Source: Aliivibrio sp. 1S175 (GTDB lineage: Bacteria; Pseudomonadota; Gammaproteobacteria; Enterobacterales; Vibrionaceae). Taken from it: a stretch of 64,000 bases of DNA. The notes under the pieces were generated by a model that did not search any database, had not been told where the DNA came from, and was given only the letters and a program-made list of their open reading frames with translations. The DNA is taken from contig NZ_MAJS01000090.1 in the NCBI RefSeq assembly GCF_001690985.1, forward strand, positions 147,267 through 211,266. The letters are read 5' to 3'. Below are positions 16,634 through 24,824 of this stretch, piece after piece (positions within the stretch are counted from its first letter, which is position 1; every line of letters begins with the position of its first letter). A program made the translations under genes and the position numbers.

Positions 16634-17427
16634 ACTTCACTTCCTTGTTGAAAAGCGTTATTCATTGTCAGCTTCCCTGCTTTTTTAACCGTATTTATTT
16701 GCTTATCATCCAGATACCAAGCATCAAAAACAGTTTGCTCTTCCCATTGTGTATTTTTAGAAAGCATAACCATAGAATAAGCTTCTAATTCTTCGTTACT
16801 AAGTTGGTAAGATCTACCTTGCTTAAGAAAGCCAATTAGCTTCAACTGAATATCAAAATTTAAGTTATAAACTGTTTTCATTAGCTCCGGGAAACGCTGC
16901 CACCCTAAGCGCTCAACAATCCATGCGTGTCTTTTAAGTGAGTAAAGAGAATGATGTTTTTCTATTCTCCACCATGGTTCAAGCTGATGAGTAAGCCTTG
17001 GAGCGCTATTCTTAAAACTAAAAGGGATGTCATTAGATATAATCTTAATCCGATTTGCCGTCCCAAGAAACGTTGATAATTCTATTTGGCTAAAAGCTGA
17101 CAACATCGGTTCTAAGATTATTCGATCATAATATCGAAACAAAACAAGCTCACCGTCAAGCCCTGCAAACGTTAAGCTTTTCCAGTGTTCTATTTGGGTT
17201 TCAATACTGTCGGAGTAATAAATAACAAACCCAGATGGTTGCCCTTGAAAGTAAAATAAAAAATCATCAGTAGGGTTAGGCAGCAACCATGGACCAATCT
17301 CTTTCTGTGCATCAAATTCAGAATCTAAATACAGAGGGAAAGCATCATTTCCACCAAAATGATAAAAGCGTTCAATAACATTCTTATCTTCAAGCGGATT
17401 AACAATAAGATAACTTTGCTCACGCAT
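16630..17427 (-). CDS. DUF4123 T6SS adaptor/chaperone (Tap-like)
   Basis: A 265-residue cytoplasmic protein of the DUF4123 family, which loads specific effectors onto the VgrG tip. Landmarks are an N-terminal YLIVNPLED segment, DGELVLFRYYDRIILEPMLSAF (the family's RFYDPRVL-like motif) and a C-terminal helical part. I chose the ATG at 17427, which follows AGAGGAA overlapping the vgrG end; seven more upstream codons are in frame but less likely. It lies directly between vgrG and the DUF2235 lipase, so its client is most likely that lipase. Confidence 0.85.
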   Translation of the reverse strand: MREQSYLIVNPLEDKNVIERFYHFGGNDAFPLYLDSEFDAQKEIGPWLLPNPTDDFLFYFQGQPSGFVIYYSDSIETQIEHWKSLTFAGLDGELVLFRYYDRIILEPMLSAFSQIELSTFLGTANRIKIISNDIPFSFKNSAPRLTHQLEPWWRIEKHHSLYSLKRHAWIVERLGWQRFPELMKTVYNLNFDIQLKLIGFLKQGRSYQLSNEELEAYSMVMLSKNTQWEEQTVFDAWYLDDKQINTVKKAGKLTMNNAFQQGSEV

Positions 17428-17432
17428 TACTT

Positions 17433-19469
17433 TTATTCCTCTCCACAAGATTTAACAGCGATTGCATTGAGCTTTTGAGCATTCTGCATTGAACTTTTTG
17501 ATGCTTTCATTGGCAGGGCGCCAGCTTTCTCTAACTCTTTCCCCATAGGCAATAGGGCTACTTTGCCTGCATAACCGCTGCCACTTCCTGCGCTACCACC
17601 GGAGTTTAGGTTAATAGCAGACCCAATAAGATGAACGCCTGCGGGGTCAATTTTTACGACACTGCCACCGGCTTTAATGGTAATTTCAGTTCCTGCTTCC
17701 AATACAATTTTTTGGCCTGATTTTAAATGCAATTCAGAACCAATCTCTTCTAATCGTTTTTTACCGACTTTGCTATGAACAGAGCCATGAACTTGATGAT
17801 GAGAATCTCCTTTAATGGTTTCAAACTGGCTACCATCAACGGTTGTATTTCTATTGTTTTTTATCTCATTGAATTGATTGTTATGTACAACTTTATGCTC
17901 ATCATTAAACACTTCTACCGTTTGGTTGTTCTGAATTTGGCAGTCCATGTCTTTTGCTGCATGTATATAAACTTGCTCGGCGTCTTTTTTATCTTCAAAA
18001 CGCAGTTCATTAAAATTTTCACCACCAAGAGAGCTTGAGGTTTTAAAGGTACTGCGCGTCTTGTGCTCAGGCAAAGTATAAGGGGGTTTATTATTACCAT
18101 TGTAGAGGGAGCCTGTAATGATTGGTTTATCTGGGTCACCATGAATAAAACTAACAATTACCTCGTGTCCTATTCTTGGTAAGATAAATTGACCATATTG
18201 ATTTCCAGCCCACCCTTGAGAGGTTCGTAACCAACAACTTGTCTTCTCATTTCCTTGACCGTTTCTATCCCAATGAAATTGTACTTTGACTCGTCCAAAC
18301 TCATCACAATAGATCTCTTCATTCTCAGGACCTGTAACAATCGCAGTATCTACATTATGAATTAGTGGTTTAGGCTCTGATTTTCGCTTAAACGGAAGAT
18401 GCCAAGGCGAGCAACGGAAGCTGGCGTGATACTGAGAACAACCATCAGCAAACGCTTCAAGAACTTGAGGTTGTTGCCCACTATGGAAAACTTGCGTCAG
18501 TAGCCATGTATTATTCCATTCTGGATTGGGATGCTCTTGAACAGGTTGAAAATGACCTACCGTTAACTGAGCACAATCACTCTCACCGACCAATTCTATA
18601 TTGCTATTTCTATGCTGTTGAAGTAATCGTTCCGCCTGCTTAATTGCTGTTTCGGATGTCTTTTTATTTGCAGGATACTCGAACTGTTCTAATCCCAATT
18701 CTGACGCTTGATTTTCTTTTTCCTCCTGTTGAGCAATTCCAATAGGGTAACGTTGTGGAGTTTCAAAATAGAAATCTTTTACTGATACTTTACCGACACT
18801 AACCTTCTGATTTTTAATTAATGAGGTAATGGTATTACCATCTTTTACCATTCCATTATCAGCGACAACACAAAGCGGATGAAGCTCAGTATAAGTCTCG
18901 GGGCCATCAGATATAATGAGTTTAGACCCTACATCAGAATGCTCAAAATAAGAAACTAAGCCTTCTTCTGACATCAATCGTTGAATAAATCCAAAATCTG
19001 ATTCACCATACTGAACGCAATATTCTCGCGGTTGATGAGCGTTAAATAATTCGATTTCAAAATGATTTGTTAAAATTCCAGCTTGCTGATAAATCTCACT
19101 AATTATATCTGGGACTGTTTTATTCTGAAATATCTGAAAATTCGTTCGATAATTAAGAAGGGAAAAAATAGGAACAAAACTTAGTTTATAAGTACTATAG
19201 CGAAATGAAGATCCTAATTGTTCTATAGACTCAATAATGCCATGTATATATCGAGGTACTGAGTGGGGGTCATTTTTATGATGAAGCGTCAAACAAACCG
19301 GTAACTGAAGCCACTCGCCTAATGCTAATTCAGGATCGTCACAAATAAAGGTAACATCAAATTCATAGTCATCACCTAATGTCTCCTGTCCAGAAAACGC
19401 ATAGACTTGTAAAGGCATATCTATCGTGGCGACATTAATTTCAAACTGAGCTTGGTTTGCATCCTGCAT
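17433..19469 (-). CDS. vgrG: T6SS spike protein VgrG
   Basis: A 678-residue spike protein. The gp27-like base covers roughly 1-380, and the gp5-like OB-fold follows (YCDEFGRVKVQFHWDR about 400, then WLRTSQGWAGNQYGQFILPRIGHEVIVSFIHGDPDKPIITGSLYN). The C-terminal beta-prism has repeated short strands (HHQVHGSVHSKVGKKRLEEIG, LEAGTEITIKAGGSVVKI). A tail of about 50 residues ends CGEE and holds no recognisable toxin domain, so the effector is the separate lipase. It is preceded by AGGAAGGATC before the ATG and by a hairpin that probably limits transcription from hcp. Confidence 0.93.
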   Translation of the reverse strand: MQDANQAQFEINVATIDMPLQVYAFSGQETLGDDYEFDVTFICDDPELALGEWLQLPVCLTLHHKNDPHSVPRYIHGIIESIEQLGSSFRYSTYKLSFVPIFSLLNYRTNFQIFQNKTVPDIISEIYQQAGILTNHFEIELFNAHQPREYCVQYGESDFGFIQRLMSEEGLVSYFEHSDVGSKLIISDGPETYTELHPLCVVADNGMVKDGNTITSLIKNQKVSVGKVSVKDFYFETPQRYPIGIAQQEEKENQASELGLEQFEYPANKKTSETAIKQAERLLQQHRNSNIELVGESDCAQLTVGHFQPVQEHPNPEWNNTWLLTQVFHSGQQPQVLEAFADGCSQYHASFRCSPWHLPFKRKSEPKPLIHNVDTAIVTGPENEEIYCDEFGRVKVQFHWDRNGQGNEKTSCWLRTSQGWAGNQYGQFILPRIGHEVIVSFIHGDPDKPIITGSLYNGNNKPPYTLPEHKTRSTFKTSSSLGGENFNELRFEDKKDAEQVYIHAAKDMDCQIQNNQTVEVFNDEHKVVHNNQFNEIKNNRNTTVDGSQFETIKGDSHHQVHGSVHSKVGKKRLEEIGSELHLKSGQKIVLEAGTEITIKAGGSVVKIDPAGVHLIGSAINLNSGGSAGSGSGYAGKVALLPMGKELEKAGALPMKASKSSMQNAQKLNAIAVKSCGEE

Positions 19470-19557
19470 AATGATCCTTCCTGAAACACAAATGTATATT
19501 CAACTCATATACCAACAGCACTATCACTAAATTATATGAAGTCAGTACAACTAAAAC

Positions 19558-19613
19558 GCAAAAAGGGAGAGCCATCATAAACAGCTAGGGTTGTTTATGA
19601 TAATGACTCTCCC
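19558..19613 (-). terminator. hairpin attenuator between hcp and vgrG
   Basis: On the minus strand GGGAGAG...ATCATAAACA pairs with TGTTTATGAT...CTCTCCC, a stem of about 19 bp with small mismatches and an 8-nt loop, followed by TTTTTGCGTTTT. It lies 15 bp after the hcp stop. Partial termination here would give excess Hcp over VgrG, matching the stoichiometry of a T6SS tube and spike. Confidence 0.85.
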
Positions 19614-19627
19614 GAAAATGCGAGTGG

Positions 19628-20146
19628 TTACGCTTTCATTGCTGTACGCCAGTCATCATTACCTGATGTGCCTGCGACTTCATGTGTCCAATCAATAGCG
19701 CGGTATGTCATGAACACATCTTCTAAGTGTGTAAAATGTGCTTGCGCTGGATCTTGACAGTTTGGCATTGATGCCGTGATATCAACGATAATCGCATCAT
19801 GCAGAACCGTCGTAAAATAATGCTCTTGCGTACCTGTTGCAGAAGTACGGTACCATTTGATTTCAACTTTTGGTAATTTTTCACCAGACGTTAATGCGTT
19901 ATACATTAGCGGTGATGCTTTATCGAATACCTTAGTAATACGTACTGGCTTATGCACACGTTGACCTGTAGGTTGGCCAGATTGTGGGTCACGAGGTAAT
20001 AAAACTTGGTGCTCAAAACCTTGAACAAGCACTTCATCTTCATGACCTTCTTGGTAAATGTTACCTACTGAATCTTCAGTAAATGTACCTGCAGTGATCA
20101 GTCCTTGTTTTTCGCCTTCGATGCGCATATAAGCTGGGGTTGGCAT
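19628..20146 (-). CDS. hcp: T6SS tube protein Hcp
   Basis: A 172-residue tube-forming protein, closely similar to V. cholerae Hcp by eye: it starts MPTPAYMRIEGEKQGLITAG, has GHEDEVLVQGFEH and DPQSGQPTGQRVHKP, and ends GTSGNDDWRTAMKA. Hexamers stack into the inner tube of the type VI apparatus and can bind cargo. No core tss genes are in the window, so this is an auxiliary hcp-vgrG cluster. AAGGAAG precedes the ATG. A sigma-54 promoter lies about 45-60 bp upstream. Confidence 0.95.
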   Translation of the reverse strand: MPTPAYMRIEGEKQGLITAGTFTEDSVGNIYQEGHEDEVLVQGFEHQVLLPRDPQSGQPTGQRVHKPVRITKVFDKASPLMYNALTSGEKLPKVEIKWYRTSATGTQEHYFTTVLHDAIIVDITASMPNCQDPAQAHFTHLEDVFMTYRAIDWTHEVAGTSGNDDWRTAMKA

Positions 20147-20192
20147 ACTATCTTCCTTTTAAATAAAATTAATAAATGTTCACCTTTCCTAT

Positions 20193-20209
20193 AGCTAAAG
20201 GCGTGCCAA
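20193..20209 (-). promoter_or_regulatory. sigma-54 promoter of hcp
   Basis: Read on the minus strand, TTGGCACG-CCTT-TAGCT matches the -24/-12 consensus YTGGCACGNNNNTTGCW at all but one conserved position, with exact spacing. It is 47-63 bp upstream of the hcp ATG. In V. cholerae, hcp operons are driven by RpoN with the activator VasH; the same control is likely here. Confidence 0.85.
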
Positions 20210-20460
20210 TTTTTAATTAAAGTAAAATCAACAAGTTAATAGAATTATAAATATAATTGTAGAAAATATCGTTTGAAAACCAATCAAAGAATCTCAAAAT
20301 ACAATCAAACTAAATAACATGCCAATTTAAACTAAACGATATACGCAAAGGAAAATCTTCGACCCACATAGCAAAAGAATCCATTTACTATCTAGTTAAC
20401 ATTTTGAAACATTATCTCTGAGAATAAACCAAAACTAACCTTTGCTCACACTCTTACATC
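20210..20460. other. intergenic region between hcp and DUF1538 genes
   Basis: The remaining AT-rich part of the 365-bp divergent region. A second TTGGCATG-like string near 20308-20324 (minus strand) lacks the -12 GC and is not called. Any VasH upstream activator sites should lie here, but I cannot identify them. Confidence 0.35.
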
Positions 20461-20464
20461 CATT

Positions 20465-20493
20465 CGTACAGTATAAATAATGTACGTACAGTA
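20465..20493. promoter_or_regulatory. CGTACAGTA direct repeats with TGTACGTACA palindrome
   Basis: CGTACAGTA occurs at 20465-20473 and again at 20485-20493, exactly 20 bp apart. The second copy overlaps the perfect palindrome TGTACGTACA (20481-20490). The pair sits just upstream of the ribosome site of the DUF1538 operon, where an operator for that operon would be expected. No regulator is known to me. Confidence 0.4.
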
Positions 20494-20512
20494 AAATCGG
20501 AGAGGAGAGTAA

Positions 20513-21247
20513 GTGAACGCTATTAAAGCCATGTTAATCGCCATGCTTGGAAGTTTTCGCGATCTTCTGCCTATTATTCTTGTTATCGCTTTCTTTCAAT
20601 TGGTCGTACTACAAGAGCCCCTGCCAAACCTTGGTTCTATTCTCTTTGGCTTGCTACTTGTGGTATTGGGTCTGACCTTTTTTATCTTTGGTTTAGAAAT
20701 GGGGTTATTCCCTATTGGCGAGTCGATGGCACAAGCCTTTGCCAGAAAAGGTAGCGTGGCTTGGTTATTACTTTTCTCTTTTTGTTTGGGTTTTGGAACG
20801 ACTATTGCAGAGCCTGCACTCACAGCGGTAGCGGCAGAAGCTGCTGAAGTCGCCGCCGAAGGAGGAATGATCCCACATACAGAAAATGATATGGATGATT
20901 ATGCCAACGGACTACGTTTGACCGTCGCACTCTCTGTTGGTTTTGCCATTGTGATTGGGGTGTTACGTATTTTAAAAGGTTGGCCAATCCATATCATGAT
21001 CATCAGTGGTTATATTACGGTGGTCGCTCTTACATGGTTCGCACCCGAAAACATTATTGGTATTGCTTATGATTCTGGAGGCGTGACGACATCTACCATT
21101 ACCGTTCCCTTAGTTACCGCTCTTGGTGTCGGTCTTGCTTCTACCATTAAAGGGCGAAATCCTATGCTTGATGGTTTTGGTTTAATCGCCTTCGCCTCCC
21201 TCCTTCCGATGATTTTTGTCATGCTCTATGGGATGGTATTAGCATGA
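20513..21247 (+). CDS. DUF1538 membrane protein, first of pair
   Basis: A 244-residue inner-membrane protein with about seven hydrophobic segments. It starts at GTG, preceded by GGAGAGGAG. The DUF1538 hallmarks are [15 protein letters not shown], a [10 protein letters not shown] segment, and near the C-terminus [32 protein letters not shown]. The function of the family is not established; the glycine/threonine-rich re-entrant-looking segment resembles transporter pores. Its stop overlaps the start of a paralogue by four bases (ATGA), suggesting that the two form one heteromeric channel or transporter. Confidence 0.85.
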   Translation: MNAIKAMLIAMLGSFRDLLPIILVIAFFQLVVLQEPLPNLGSILFGLLLVVLGLTFFIFGLEMGLFPIGESMAQAFARKGSVAWLLLFSFCLGFGTTIAEPALTAVAAEAAEVAAEGGMIPHTENDMDDYANGLRLTVALSVGFAIVIGVLRILKGWPIHIMIISGYITVVALTWFAPENIIGIAYDSGGVTTSTITVPLVTALGVGLASTIKGRNPMLDGFGLIAFASLLPMIFVMLYGMVLA

Positions 21248-22035
21248 ACAGTCTGACTCTATTTTTTGAAACCTTCTTATCAACCATTCGTGATGTATTA
21301 CCGATTGTCGTTATTATTTTTGGTTTCCAATTTGCAGTATTAAAAAAACCAATAGCCAATTTACCTAAAGTCATTCTAGGGTTTTTCTACGTAATTTTAG
21401 GATTGTCCCTCTTTTTAATGGGATTAGAACTCGCGTTGTTTCCACTCGGTGAATCGATGGCTGCGCAATTAACCGCGCCTGATTTTATCTATGAAGGAAA
21501 AGACTTATTAATCCAAACCTTTGATTGGGTTGACTACTATTGGGTCTATATTTTTGCGGCGACTATTGGTTTTAGTACCACTATTGCTGAGCCATCACTC
21601 ATTGCTGTGGCGATAAAAGCCAATGCAGTTTCTGGCGGGAGCATCAGTATTAATGGATTACGAATAGCCGTTGCTTTAGGTGTTGCCTTTGGTATCTCAC
21701 TAGGAAGTTATCGTATAGTTGTGGGCGACCCCATTCATTATTACATCATGGTGGGCTATGTCATTGTGGTTGTTCAAACCTTCTATGCCCCTAAAATGAT
21801 CATTCCACTGGCTTACGATTCTGGTGGTGTAACAACCTCAACGGTCACCGTACCTTTGGTAACCGCACTAGGGTTGGGGCTTGCTTCAACTATTCCCGGT
21901 CGAAACCCAATGATTGATGGCTTTGGATTAATTGCCTTTGCCAGCTTGTTCCCCATTATTTCTGTTATGGCTTATGCTCAGATCAGTGCTTATAGAGCCA
22001 AAACAAAATCTAGATCTCAAGAAAATACGAATTAA
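21244..22035 (+). CDS. DUF1538 membrane protein, second of pair
   Basis: A 263-residue paralogue of the preceding gene, with the same [34 protein letters not shown] and [17 protein letters not shown] segments. The C-terminal third is the most conserved between the two. It differs by a longer loop near residues 78-100 ([23 protein letters not shown]) and a basic tail. It is translationally coupled to the first copy and followed by P-II-like and CBS genes, so its activity is probably controlled by nucleotide-sensing partners. That is inference from context. Confidence 0.85.
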   Translation: MNSLTLFFETFLSTIRDVLPIVVIIFGFQFAVLKKPIANLPKVILGFFYVILGLSLFLMGLELALFPLGESMAAQLTAPDFIYEGKDLLIQTFDWVDYYWVYIFAATIGFSTTIAEPSLIAVAIKANAVSGGSISINGLRIAVALGVAFGISLGSYRIVVGDPIHYYIMVGYVIVVVQTFYAPKMIIPLAYDSGGVTTSTVTVPLVTALGLGLASTIPGRNPMIDGFGLIAFASLFPIISVMAYAQISAYRAKTKSRSQENTN

Positions 22036-22058
22036 TCGATTAATTTAGGAGAAAGCTG

Positions 22059-22409
22059 ATGCGCTTTAAATTGTTACTCGCTTTTGTAGAAGAAGCCAAA
22101 ACCGATGCGGTTCTCGATGCTGCGCGTAATGCAGGAGCAACAGGAGCAACCGTGATTAATCATGCTCGTGGAGAAGGCTTAAATAAGAAAACAACCTTTT
22201 TCGGGCTTACTCTTGAGGTTCAAAAAGATGTTTTATTGTTTGTCGTTGAAGAACACCTTGCTCGGTCTATTTTAGAAAAAATTAACGAGGTAGGAGAATT
22301 TGATACTGAATCAGGCCAAGGAATTGCCATTCAAATAGATATTGAAGATGCAGTAGGAGTGGCACATCAAGTTGAGACATTAACCAAGGTCGTAGAGGAA
22401 AAACTATGA
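22059..22409 (+). CDS. P-II-like signalling protein
   Basis: A 116-residue protein with the P-II ferredoxin-like arrangement (MRFKLLLAFVEEAKTDAVLDAARNAGATGATVI..., GEFDTESGQGIAIQIDIEDAVGV). The T-loop region (HARGEGLNKKTTFFGL) is shorter than in GlnB/GlnK and lacks their uridylylated Tyr51. It is therefore a divergent P-II, probably a nucleotide sensor that docks on the neighbouring DUF1538 proteins as GlnK docks on AmtB. AGGAGAA precedes the ATG. It overlaps the CBS gene by four bases. Confidence 0.82.
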   Translation: MRFKLLLAFVEEAKTDAVLDAARNAGATGATVINHARGEGLNKKTTFFGLTLEVQKDVLLFVVEEHLARSILEKINEVGEFDTESGQGIAIQIDIEDAVGVAHQVETLTKVVEEKL

Positions 22410-22804
22410 ATACGATTAAAGTAGAAAACGTTATGTCGAATACCTACGTCATGGTTGATGGCTTAATGACGGTAGCCGAAGGAATTCAATTAGCTAAGCA
22501 GAAACAAGTAAAAGCACTGATTGTAAAAAAACGCCATGATGATGATGAATACGGCATTGTCCTAATGAATGATATTGCTAAAAAAGTACTCGCACAAAAC
22601 CGTCCAACAGAGAGAACGAATATTTATGAGATCATGACAAAGCCTGCGCTTTCTGTCTCTCCTGATATGAACGTAAAGTACTGTGCACGATTATTCGAAC
22701 GCTTTGGGATAAGCAGAGCACCTGTCATTAAAAATGGTCAGATAGTTGGAATGGTCAGTTATAACAACATTGTTTTGAATGGGATGGCTGGCGTAAGTCC
22801 CTAG
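22406..22804 (+). CDS. CBS-domain protein
   Basis: A 132-residue protein made of two CBS motifs (about 8-62 and 72-130) with no other domain. Hallmarks are VENVMSNTYVMVDGLMTVAEGIQLAKQKQVKALIV, and in the second repeat IMTKPALSVSPDMNVKYCARLFERFGISRAPVI. Such Bateman modules bind adenine nucleotides and switch linked enzymes or transporters. It is the last gene of the DUF1538-DUF1538-P-II-CBS operon, with its start overlapping the P-II stop. Confidence 0.85.
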   Translation: MNTIKVENVMSNTYVMVDGLMTVAEGIQLAKQKQVKALIVKKRHDDDEYGIVLMNDIAKKVLAQNRPTERTNIYEIMTKPALSVSPDMNVKYCARLFERFGISRAPVIKNGQIVGMVSYNNIVLNGMAGVSP

Positions 22805-22994
22805 TACACAATTACTTTGGTGGTTTGACGATTTAATATCTATAAAGCCACCACACCCAATACCCTATTCTCCCTACATATACATAACACCATCGACAAC
22901 TCCAATTGTAACGAACAACAAATTGCACTAATACTTCGAGTCACTTCACTAATTAACCTTAGCCCCCTTTCTTACCTAAAGAGTGCATGTTAAT

Positions 22995-23013
22995 ACTAAT
23001 GATAATTATTATC
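22995..23013 (+). promoter_or_regulatory. Fur box upstream of ABC ATPase operon
   Basis: ACTAATGATAATTATTATC matches the 19-bp Fur consensus GATAATGATAATCATTATC at 16 positions by eye. It is 25 bp before the ATG of the first ATPase, so iron repression of this operon is likely. Confidence 0.75.
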
Positions 23014-23037
23014 TTTTAGGTTTTAACGAGTGACTAC

Positions 23038-23892
23038 ATGAGTAATATAAACATCACTAACGGCTCTCACCCTGATCCGTTAATTCAAATAAAAGAACTC
23101 TGTGTTGATTACATCACTGATAATGGTGATTTCAATGCCGTGAAATCCGTCAGCTTTGATGTCGGTAAAGGAGAAATATTTGGTCTTGCGGGAGAATCTG
23201 GTTGTGGGAAAAGTACCATTGCCTTTGCTATTAACCGTCTTCATAAGCCACCGGCATTTATTTCTGGAGGGAGTATTTTATTCCAAGATAAAGACTTACT
23301 CCGATTATCTGATGGACAATTAAATGCAATCCGATGGAGTGAGATAGCAATGGTTTTTCAAAGTGCCATGAACTCACTGAATCCTGTTCTTCCTATTCAG
23401 GAACAATTTGCTGATGTATTACGCCACCACAAGGGCATGACAAACGAACAAGCGAAAGACAGAGCAGAGAAACTATTGGATTTAGTTAATATCCCTCGTG
23501 AACGCTTAGCCGATTATCCCCACCAATTTAGTGGAGGGATGAGGCAACGTCTAGTCATTGCCATTGCACTTTCTCTAAGCCCAAAACTGATCATAATGGA
23601 CGAACCAACAACCGCTCTCGATGTGGTTGTCCAACGAGAAATCTTGCAACAAATCTATCAATTAAAGCAAGAATTTGGCTTCTCAGTCTTATTTATTACC
23701 CATGATTTGGCGCTAATGAGTCAGCTTTGTGATCGCATTGCGATTATGCGATACGGTGAAATTGTTGAAGTTGGTACATCATCAGACATTAGAAATAACC
23801 CACAACACCCTTACACTCAGAAATTATGGGCTTCATTCCCAAATATTCATGAAGAAAGACGTCAATCCCCAACATTAGAAGGAGTTTTATAA
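23038..23892 (+). CDS. oligopeptide-type ABC transporter ATPase (DppD/OppD-like)
   Basis: A 284-residue ATPase with Walker A GESGCGKST (52-60), signature FSGGMRQRL, Walker B LIIMDEPTTALD and switch His in FITHDLALM. The C-terminal HPYTQKLWASFP is the oligopeptide/dipeptide subfamily tail. It couples ATP hydrolysis to import through a permease that is not encoded here. A Fur box precedes it, suggesting iron-related uptake, for example of a siderophore or metal chelate. The stop overlaps the next ATG (TAATG). Confidence 0.88.
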   Translation: MSNINITNGSHPDPLIQIKELCVDYITDNGDFNAVKSVSFDVGKGEIFGLAGESGCGKSTIAFAINRLHKPPAFISGGSILFQDKDLLRLSDGQLNAIRWSEIAMVFQSAMNSLNPVLPIQEQFADVLRHHKGMTNEQAKDRAEKLLDLVNIPRERLADYPHQFSGGMRQRLVIAIALSLSPKLIIMDEPTTALDVVVQREILQQIYQLKQEFGFSVLFITHDLALMSQLCDRIAIMRYGEIVEVGTSSDIRNNPQHPYTQKLWASFPNIHEERRQSPTLEGVL

Positions 23893-24824
23893 TGGATAAG
23901 CCTCTTATTCAAGTTAAGAACATTGTTAAAGAATTTACTGTTGGTGGCGGCTTCTCAAAGGAAGATACCTTTAAAGCATTACAAGGGATCAGTTTTGATC
24001 TCTATGCAGGTCGCACCTTAGCCCTGGTTGGAGAATCTGGTTGTGGCAAAAGTACCTGTGCTCGCTTAATTACTAAGGTTTACCCTGCGACGAACGGGGA
24101 AATTCTGTTTGATGGAAAAAATATCAATGAGATAACATCATCAAAAGAGATCTTGAAGTATCGCAGCCAAGTACAAATGATATTTCAAGACCCATTTGGT
24201 TCACTAAACCCAACGCATACCATTGCACATCATTTAACTCGACCACTTAAAATTCATAAACAAATAACGAATGATAAAGACATACCTGCACGCCTACTTG
24301 AATTATTAGATTTGGTTGAATTGGATCACGACACTTTAGCGAAATTTCCTCATGAACTCAGCGGTGGTCAGCGTCAAAGAGTCAATCTTGCCCGCGCTTT
24401 AGCGGTTGGTTCTAAGATCATTCTAGCTGACGAGCCTACCTCGATGCTTGATGTATCGATTCGATTAGGCGTTCTTAACCTAATGCAGAACATGAAAAAA
24501 GAGCTCGGTATTGGCTTTTTGTATATCACACATGATCTCGCCACTGCTCATTATATCGCCGAAGAAACCGCAGTGATGTACAAAGGCCAAATTGTAGAAT
24601 GGGGAGACACTCGCTCAATTTTACGTAACCCTCAGCACCCTTACACCAAGCTATTAATCTCAGCAGTGCCTGATCCTGATTTACCGTTTGGCAATTTAAT
24701 CGAAAGTGAACCAAACTATTCTATAGACGCTGATGAAATTAGAAAACGCAGCAGTATTGTAATAGAAGGGTGTAAACAGGTCGGCGATAATCATTTTGTT
24801 AAACATTGGGATGAGGCAGCATAA
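23892..24824 (+). CDS. oligopeptide-type ABC transporter ATPase (DppF/OppF-like)
   Basis: A 310-residue partner ATPase: Walker A GESGCGKST (47-55), LSGGQRQRV signature, IILADEPTSMLD Walker B, YITHDLATA switch, and the HPYTKLLISAVPDPD tail typical of DppF/OppF. With the previous gene it would form the heterodimeric motor of a peptide-family importer. Neither permease nor binding-protein genes flank the pair, so they probably lie elsewhere in the genome. It overlaps the next start by one base. Confidence 0.88.
   Translation: MDKPLIQVKNIVKEFTVGGGFSKEDTFKALQGISFDLYAGRTLALVGESGCGKSTCARLITKVYPATNGEILFDGKNINEITSSKEILKYRSQVQMIFQDPFGSLNPTHTIAHHLTRPLKIHKQITNDKDIPARLLELLDLVELDHDTLAKFPHELSGGQRQRVNLARALAVGSKIILADEPTSMLDVSIRLGVLNLMQNMKKELGIGFLYITHDLATAHYIAEETAVMYKGQIVEWGDTRSILRNPQHPYTKLLISAVPDPDLPFGNLIESEPNYSIDADEIRKRSSIVIEGCKQVGDNHFVKHWDEAA

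Noticed and set aside
20308..20324. Second TTGGCATG string upstream of hcp as another sigma-54 promoter
   Set aside because: The -12 element lacks the conserved GC, so only the site at 20193-20209 was called.
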